Source: Talpa occidentalis (lineage: Eukaryota > Chordata > Mammalia > Eulipotyphla > Talpidae). Taken from it: 64,000 bases of DNA. Below are positions 58,118 through 64,000 of this stretch, piece by piece. The stretch covers positions 68,476,740 to 68,540,739 of the forward strand of contig NW_023601322.1 of the NCBI RefSeq assembly GCF_014898055.3. The letters are read 5' to 3'. A program made the translations under genes and the position numbers. The notes under the pieces were generated by a model. That model searched no databases. It saw only the letters and a list, made by a program, of their open reading frames with translations, and was not told the DNA's origin. Position 1 is the first letter of the stretch. Every line of letters begins with the position of its first letter.

Positions 58118-58649
58118 AATAGGAGAGATTGGGTTGACTTAGAGCAGGAGGCAAGACCCTCACCCAGCTTGGGACCTGGGGAGACTTCCTAGGTGGTCAG
58201 GGCAGGGACAACTTGAAGCTGTTAAAATCTGAACATTTTTTGAGATAAATTGGGACAATTTTGCTGGTACTCTGAGCACAGTCTACTCATTGGAAAATGC
58301 AGCAACGTTGGGGTTGGGGGTTGTGAGACAGTATAGGGGACTCGAAGAACCATCCAGGCAGTGAGAGAACTCATGAGTTTCTAGAGGATTGACAAGGTTA
58401 AGTCTTGCTAAAGTGTATAAGGGAGAAAGGCACAGTGAGTCAGGGGGCCCAAAATGAAGGAAGAGGCACTTTCAGGTCCTTCTATGGCTTCTGAACACAA
58501 GTGTCCAATGCCCAGATCTGGCTTGACATCAGCCCAGGGGAACCATGAGCTCACATCCCTTGATGCTATCTTTTTAAACCTCCAGATATCTAAACCCCCT
58601 TTCAAAGTAATGATTATGAACATTTTGTTGTATTTATAACCAGAATTTT
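58118..58649. other. Intergenic sequence
   Basis: Nothing recognised. Confidence 0.4.
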
Positions 58650-59220
58650 TCTCATGCAAATATATGCAACGACTTTAAAAAATAAAAATGATATAACATA
58701 CATAAATGTGGTATAATATGTATATGGTGGTTTATTACTAGTTTGCTTAATGTTTCAATAGGCAACAATCCACAAAATATTGAATTTAAAAAGTATAAAA
58801 GTTCAAGAGGATGTGCAGTTATAGTGAGTCTCCCTCCCTGCTCTCAGTCATTCAGGGACACTCCCTGAAGTTTACAGCCTTTTTCATCTTATTAACATAT
58901 ATGCATATCTACCCTTTGATTTCCATACTCACTGTTCTGCAACTTCCTCACTCACTTCACTAAATATCTCTTAGATATTTCCATATCTAGATATTTCCAT
59001 ACAGAAGGACCTGTTTCATTTTTTTAAAGAGCTGCAAAGAGTGTCATTGAACGGAGGCCGCAAGTTAATTTAATATGAACTATTTTATAACCAGTTCCGT
59101 GACTTAAAAATATACCATCTCTCTGTGTCAGCAAATCTGGTGCTACATTATCATTTGTTGTGACTGCTCAACCTGCTACTCTACAAATGCACTGTCATTA
59201 TTTTAACCAATCCCCTGGGG
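58650..59220 (-). mobile_element. Old L1-like AT-rich fragment
   Basis: TTATTACTAGTTTGCTTAATG and TTTCCATACAGAAGGACCTG, with neighbouring AT-rich text, resemble antisense L1 3' sequence. The boundaries are approximate. Confidence 0.35.
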
Positions 59221-59675
59221 TTGAAAGTTTATGTTGCTTTCTACTTTGTCATAGTGACTTTTAAAGCAAACAATGTCCATTAGTGAGCCTTTTGGCACTA
59301 CCCATCGGAAGTCTGAGAAATAGACATATTCTTTGTTCCAGCAACCCCACTTCTTACAGTCTTTCTTTATCAGAAAAGTAAATGCATAGCGATGCACATC
59401 CTTATGTTTATTGCAAAGAATCTTATGGTAGAGAATTTAAAAGAATCTAAATGCTCACTAATATGTGACAGATTAAATCGTAGCTCATCATTCTACGTCA
59501 GGAATGCTGGGTGAACACCAAAAATTATGATGTGGTTTTATTTTTACTGACCCACAAATATATCTGTAATATGTTTGTTCCTTAGTGAAAAAAGAAAGTT
59601 ACAGAACTATAGAGCTAATGAAATTAAGAAAACAATTCCACTTATACTTATAGCATTAAAAAAGAAGAGAACAGA

Positions 59676-59939
59676 GGGTCTCCCTGGTGGTGCAGGGGTT
59701 AAAGACAGCGCTATCAAACTATAGCCAGCCACTACAACCCGATCCCAGATCCCCAGCTGCCAGGGAGCTGACCCACAGGGCACAGCAGACCTCTCCTGTC
59801 TGGCCCACTGCTCCCCTTAGCAGTAGATTTCAGGAGATCTGCCTGTTCTGCTCCCTACTCTCTCTGGTGACTCCTCTCATACCCCGCACCTCTGGCTTAC
59901 ATCCCAGTTCTAATATGCATAAATAAATAAATCTTTAAA
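59676..59939 (+). mobile_element. tRNA-SINE type C
   Basis: Left flank AAAGAAGAGAACAG; the right flank is shared with the next copy. Confidence 0.9.
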
Positions 59940-59954
59940 AAAGAGAAGAAAACA

Positions 59955-60152
59955 GGGCCTCCCTGGTGGCGCAGCGGTTGAGCGCTGGGTTGCGAAGCTG
60001 CCCGCAGCCTCTGCAGCACTGGTTCAATCCCCAGCTACTCCCTGCCACCGGAGGAGGGTCCCACATGGCGCGCAGACCTCTCCTGCCGCCCGCTGCTCCC
60101 CTCAGCAGTGTACTTCGGTCCTTTTAAAAAAAGAAAAAAAAAAAAAAAAAAA
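59955..60152 (+). mobile_element. tRNA-SINE type A, 3'-truncated
   Basis: The body stops at GTGTACTTCGGTCCTTTT and runs straight into poly-A. It is bounded by AAGAGAAGAAAACAG on both sides, so it inserted in this shortened form. Confidence 0.9.
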
Positions 60153-60203
60153 AAAGAGAAGAAAACAGAAGACAGTTTGTTGGTTCCTCAATAATTTAAA
60201 TAT

Positions 60204-60460
60204 GGGCCCTCCCTTGTGCCCTGGGGTTAAGTCTCAGCGCTATCACCACTGCAACCTGAGTTTGATCTCTGGCCAGGGAGTTAACCCACATATGGCACAG
60301 TAGACCTCTCCTGTCTTGCCCACTGCTCCCCTTAGCAGTGTATTTCAGTAAATCAGTCTGTTCTGCTCCCCACTCTGTCTCTGGTGAATCCTCTCACTCC
60401 ACGCTTCACCCCCTCACCTCTGGCCTATACCCATTTCTTCTATGCAAAAATAAATAAATA
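60204..60460 (+). mobile_element. tRNA-SINE type C
   Basis: The tail merges with an (AT)n run at about 60462-60475. Confidence 0.88.
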
Positions 60461-60474
60461 AATATATATATATA

Positions 60475-61140
60475 AATAAAATGATATATATCTACACAGT
60501 GGAATAGCAATAAAAAGGAATAAAGCAATAAAAAGGAATGGAGTACTGTTAAATGCTACATGGATGAACTCTGAACACATATAAGAGGACAGACATAGTC
60601 ACTTATTGTGTGATGCATTTATGTGAAACGTCCAGAATAGGCAAGTCTATAAAGATAGAAAGTAGATTAAAGGTTGCCTGAGAGTGGGGTGAAATGGGGG
60701 TGAGGGTATTTGGGGGGGTGCTACAGGACTTCTTTTTTATTTTTTAAAGATTTATTTATTTATGCATATCAGAACTGGGATGTAGGCCAGAGGTGCGAGG
60801 ACGAGAGGATTCACCAGAGACAGAGTGGAGAGCAGAACAGATGGATCTACTGAAATATGTTGCTGAGGGGAGCAGCGGGCGAGACAGGAGAGGTCTAGGC
60901 TGGTTAGCTCCCTGGCCAGGAATCAAACTGTTGCCCTGCTGCAGTGGCTGGTGATAGCTTCATAGAGCTTCGACTTAACCCCTTGTGCCACCAGAGAGGC
61001 TACAGGACTTCTTTTTGAAGTGATGAAAATGTTCTAAGATTGATTGTGATGATGATTGCACAATTATATGACTATACTTAAAGCTAAATGTGTATTTTTA
61101 ATAAATGTATGAATTTCAGTATATCTCAAGCTGTTTCTAA
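60475..61140 (+). mobile_element. Old L1 3' end, split by a SINE
   Basis: CTACATGGATGAACTCTGAA, TCACTTATTGTGTGATGCATTTATGTGAAACGTCC pattern and GATGATTGCACAATTATATG are L1M 3' sequence. The SINE at 60738-61000 splits it. Confidence 0.6.
60738..61000 (-). mobile_element. tRNA-SINE type C
   Basis: Target duplication CTACAGGACTTCTTTTT, inserted into an L1 3' end. Confidence 0.92.
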
Positions 61141-61151
61141 AAAAAACCGTA

Positions 61152-61420
61152 GGGGCCTCCCTGGTGGCACAGGGGTTAAAATCAGCACTATGAAGCTATC
61201 GCCAGCCACTGCAGCATGAGTTCGATCCTTGGCCAGGGAGTTGACCCACATGGCACAGCAGACCTCTCCTGTCATGCCTGCTGCTCTCCTTAGCAGGGTA
61301 TTTCAGTCAATCCGTCTGTTCTGCTCCCCACTCCATCTCTGGTGAATCCTCCAATCCCTTTCTCCGCACCTCTGGCCTACACCCCAGTTCTTGTATGCAT
61401 AAATAAACTTTAAAAATTTT
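61152..61420 (+). mobile_element. tRNA-SINE type C
   Basis: Full length; a CCCTTTCTCC insertion replaces part of the C-run. Confidence 0.9.
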
Positions 61421-61789
61421 TTTAAAAATAAAATAAAAATGAAAACAACTGTGGCTCTCCCTACCCTGCTAGGTACTTCCTTCCTGGAGGGCTTGGGTCC
61501 ATTATTCACTCCCTGAGGGTACAGTAGTTCAATCACCTTTGCCTTCTCACCTACAATCATGCGCCATCCCTTTTCTCCATCGCATCTACTAGGAGAGCAC
61601 GCTGTCCAAGAAACACAGGAATCGGCTCCATGATGGGACAATGGAATCACAACAAGGGATGTCTGGAGTCAGACTCAGAGCCACCCATGGATCAGACGTC
61701 AAGTTCTGGGCCTGCTGAAGAGGTGACCAGAGCCACGACAGAGGCCAAGAGGATGGGGACAGGCCACTCTAAGAGTGATCGTCAGAGAT

Positions 61790-62300
61790 GATGATTGTGA
61801 TGATGGTAATGAATGGAGCTAGCAATGACTATTTCCAACAAGTCAGTCTACGTGTACATTATTTCTTTTCACCCTCATGACAATCTTGTGAGATAAAAGG
61901 TATTATTGGGCCTCCCTGGTGGAGCAATAAATAAGACACAACCTATGAAGCTGTCCTCAGCCTCTGCAGCACAGGTTCGATTCCCAGCTGGCCAGGGAGC
62001 TACCCGCATGGCGCAGCAGACCTCTCCTGTCTAGCCCACTGCTCCCCTCAGCAGTGTATTTCAGTCAGTCTGCCTGTTCTGTTCCCCACTCTGTCTCTGG
62101 TGAATCCTCTCAACTCCCACAACCCTGGCTGGTACCCCAGTTCTTGTATGCATAAATAAATAAATCTTTAAAAAAAAAAAGGTATTGCCATCCATATTTT
62201 AGGTATGAGGAAACTAAGCCCCAAAGAAGTTAGATACCTGAGCCAAGGTCACATAGCAAGGAGAGGCAGAGGTCAGATTGGATTCCAAGTGTATCATGGT
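61790..62300 (-). repeat. MIR split by a SINE
   Basis: CCCTCATGACAATCTTGTGAG (left part) continues after the SINE at 61908-62178 with TATGAGGAAACTAAGCCCC and GCCAAGGTCACATAGCAAG. Confidence 0.65.
61908..62178 (+). mobile_element. tRNA-SINE type B
   Basis: Target duplication AAAAGGTATT, inserted into a MIR. Confidence 0.92.
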
Positions 62301-62914
62301 CAACTGACATTACACTCCCTGCATCGAATTCCACCAGGATTCAGGGACATTTACACATGAATATTAGAGATCTTTGACCATGAAAGTCGTTATATAAGCA
62401 AACAGTGGCTCTTTAGAGGTCACAGACTCCTTCGCCCACACAGTGTTCCAACCCCTGAGCAAGCGCTTAGAGGTTTATTTCTCTCCCAGGAACACTGACA
62501 CCAGTTTCAGGAAAAGACCCATGGCAGCTGTAACTGAACTAGAAATAGAAACATGAGTGGCCCAAACAAGCACTTACAGGGGTTCTGAGAAGAAGCAACT
62601 ACCACAAAGTGAGCATGTGGCCTCAGATGCGTAAAGGCTGCCGAGCAGGGTGCTGGCACTCAGAGACATGGGTCTGAGGAAAGCAGGCTCACAAGCTGTG
62701 AGCCTGGCACCATGGGACTTGGGCCTAACTTCCCTCTGTGATTCTCAACTAGTTCCTCAGATGCCATATGGTCAGACCACAAGAGCCTCAAGGTTCCTGC
62801 CCCTCAGTACAACTGGACGGAGCGCTGAGGACAGGCTCATGTATGCAGCTGTCACGAAAATTCCCAGCCCACAAGTTCCCACCCACTCTCCAGGCCCCTT
62901 ATTACACCACTGAT
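62301..62914. other. Intergenic sequence
   Basis: Nothing recognised. Confidence 0.4.
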
Positions 62915-63330
62915 CCTGTCATGGTTGAATTGTGTTGTCCCACCCCCAAAAATATGGTGAAGTCCTAGCCCCACAGTACCTGTGAATTTGAAGTTACTCA
63001 GAAATAAAGCTTTTGCAGTTGTAATCAAGTTAAGTCATTAACGTGGATCCTAATCCAAAAGGACTGGCTCCTTTAAAGAGGAGAGAGCAAGTGCAGATTA
63101 GAGACCTAGGGACAGAATATGACAGAGGCAGAGACAGAAGTGCTGCAGCTGCAAATCCAGGAGCGCCCAGGTCTACCAGAAAGTGAGAGAAGTGAAAAAG
63201 AAGCATGGCCCTACTAATACCTTGATTTTAGACTTTCAGGCTCCAGAACTGAAAAAGAACATACTTCTGTTGTTTTCAGCCATTAGATGTGTGGACTTTG
63301 TCACAGCAGCCACAGGAAAGTAATAAAGAC
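62915..63330 (+). mobile_element. MLT1-type LTR (ERVL-MaLR)
   Basis: It has the order typical of MLT1 LTRs: GTTGAATTGTGTTGTCCC, CCCCAAAAATATGGTG, AGTCCTAGCCCC, AGTACCTGTGAAT, TCCTAATCC, ACCTTGATTTTAGACTTTC, CTCCAGAACTG, TTCTGTTGTTTTCAGCC and a GTCACAGCAGCC end. It is old and diverged, with no internal region. Confidence 0.75.
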
Positions 63331-63488
63331 TGCATCATGCTCTCATGCTCACAGGCTCCAACCACAGTGGGCGTTCCTGTGTTCCCTGTATTCCTCCATA
63401 GGTCAAGACCTTTCCCACCCCAGGGCCTTTATTGTTTGTGGCTCTTTCAGAAGGTTCTACACTCACAGTCCCCAACCTCCCCATTCTC

Positions 63489-63492
<4 letters not shown>

Positions 63493-63557
<65 letters not shown>
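63493..63557. repeat. (CA)n microsatellite
   Basis: About 32 uninterrupted CA units, the longest microsatellite in the window. Confidence 0.95.
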
Positions 63558-63559
<2 letters not shown>

Positions 63560-63599
63560 CTTTGCTCCTTCCAAAGGTGACTTAAATGTTAATCCTTAA

Positions 63600-63818
63600 G
63601 GGGCCTCCCTGGTGGTGCAAGGGGTTAAGACACAACCTATGAAGCTGTCCGCAGCCACTGCAGCACGAGTTCCATCCCTGGCCAGGGAGAAACCCACATG
63701 GAGCAGCAGACCTCCCCCAACTCGCCCGCTACTCCCCTGGCAGTCTATCCTCTCACCTCCCACACCTCTGGCCTGTACCCCAGTTCCTGTATGCATAAAT
63801 AAATAAATCTTTAAAAAA
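63600..63818 (+). mobile_element. tRNA-SINE type B, internally deleted
   Basis: About 50 bp (GTATTTCAG...GGTGAA) is missing between GCAGT and CCTCTCACC. Target duplication GTTA(A/C)TCCTTAA. Confidence 0.88.
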
Positions 63819-63846
63819 GTTACTCCTTAAAAAAGAAGGTATCCCT

Positions 63847-64000
63847 GGATTCCTTGGTGGTTCAGGGGTTAAGTCTCAATGCTATCAAGCTATCACTAGA
63901 CACTGAAGCATGAGTTCGATCCCTGGCCAGGGAGGTAATCCACATGGCGCAGCAGACCTCTCCTGTCTCGCATGCTTCTCCCCTCAACAGTGTATTTCAG
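63847..64000 (+). mobile_element. tRNA-SINE type C (cut by window edge)
   Basis: Head TGGATTCCTTGGTGGTTCAG; it continues past the window end. Confidence 0.9.

Noticed and set aside
63287..63585. Frames encoding His/Thr repeats and Cys/Val repeats
   Set aside because: Translations of the (CA)n microsatellite.
5247..63700. tRNA-like heads with A and B boxes as tRNA genes
   Set aside because: They belong to SINEs; the cloverleaf is decayed and a SINE body or A-tail follows.
37000..64000. STING1, ECSCR or other chr5q31 neighbours
   Set aside because: No exon of these genes was recognised on either strand.

Overview
This is mammalian nuclear DNA with a single recognisable protein-coding gene. 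Two exons on the minus strand spell the N-terminus of the ubiquitin-conjugating enzyme UBE2D2: exon 1 codes for MALKRIHK at 36279-36302, and exon 2 codes for [10 protein letters not shown]... at 4056-4119. Both have intact splice signals and are separated by a 32.2-kb intron 1. Exon 1 lies in a CpG island at about 35.8-37.0 kb, the gene's promoter. Exons 3 onward lie beyond the left edge. The window is therefore: 1-4055 intron 2; 4056-4119 exon 2; 4120-36278 intron 1; 36279 to about 37.0 kb exon 1, 5'UTR and promoter; 37-64 kb the upstream intergenic region. In human chr5q31 the next gene on that side is STING1, on the divergent strand; no STING1 exon is visible here.

Most of the rest is interspersed repeat. 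More than 80 copies of one tRNA-derived SINE superfamily cover roughly a third of the window on both strands. On the SINE strand a copy reads GGGCCTCCCTGGTGGC..., with a pol III A box (TGGCGCAGCGG) and B box (GGTTCGATCCC), a body of about 170 bp and a tail ending TATAAATAAATAAATCTTTAAA. I use these working labels. Type A: young, GC-rich, head GGTTGAGCGCTGGGTTGCG. A-tail: type A with a tail of (AAAC)n plus CATGCCTCTAT(A)n. Type B: head GGGGTTAAGACGCAACCTATG or AAGCACAGCACTGTG. Type C: head GGGGTTAAAGTCTCAGTGCTATCAAG. Type D: intermediate, with AAGACACTGCTGAGG on the complementary strand. Short: about 100 bp, tRNA part only, ending GGGTCCCAC(A)n. Other repeats are L1 fragments (one fairly young at 5581-6282), a 462-bp ERV1-like solo LTR with a 5-bp target duplication (47131-47592), an MLT1-type LTR (62915-63330), many ancient MIR pieces and simple repeats.

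The SINE family is not primate Alu, rodent B1/B2, bovine BovA/BovB, carnivore CAN, equine ERE or the camelid tRNA-Ala SINE. From memory it is most compatible with the Rhin-1-like SINEs of horseshoe and leaf-nosed bats (Rhinolophoidea). That host assignment is an inference I could not check.

Besides the gene, the main points of interest are repeated insertion of elements into the same target site (several loci with three or more copies of one target duplication), SINEs nested inside SINEs, mosaic and short SINE forms, a SINE-free zone around the promoter, and a second CpG-rich patch at about 53.5-53.9 kb with CTCF- and ZNF143-like motifs. I found no novel multi-gene system. Nearly all short open frames in the window are SINE or L1 translations.
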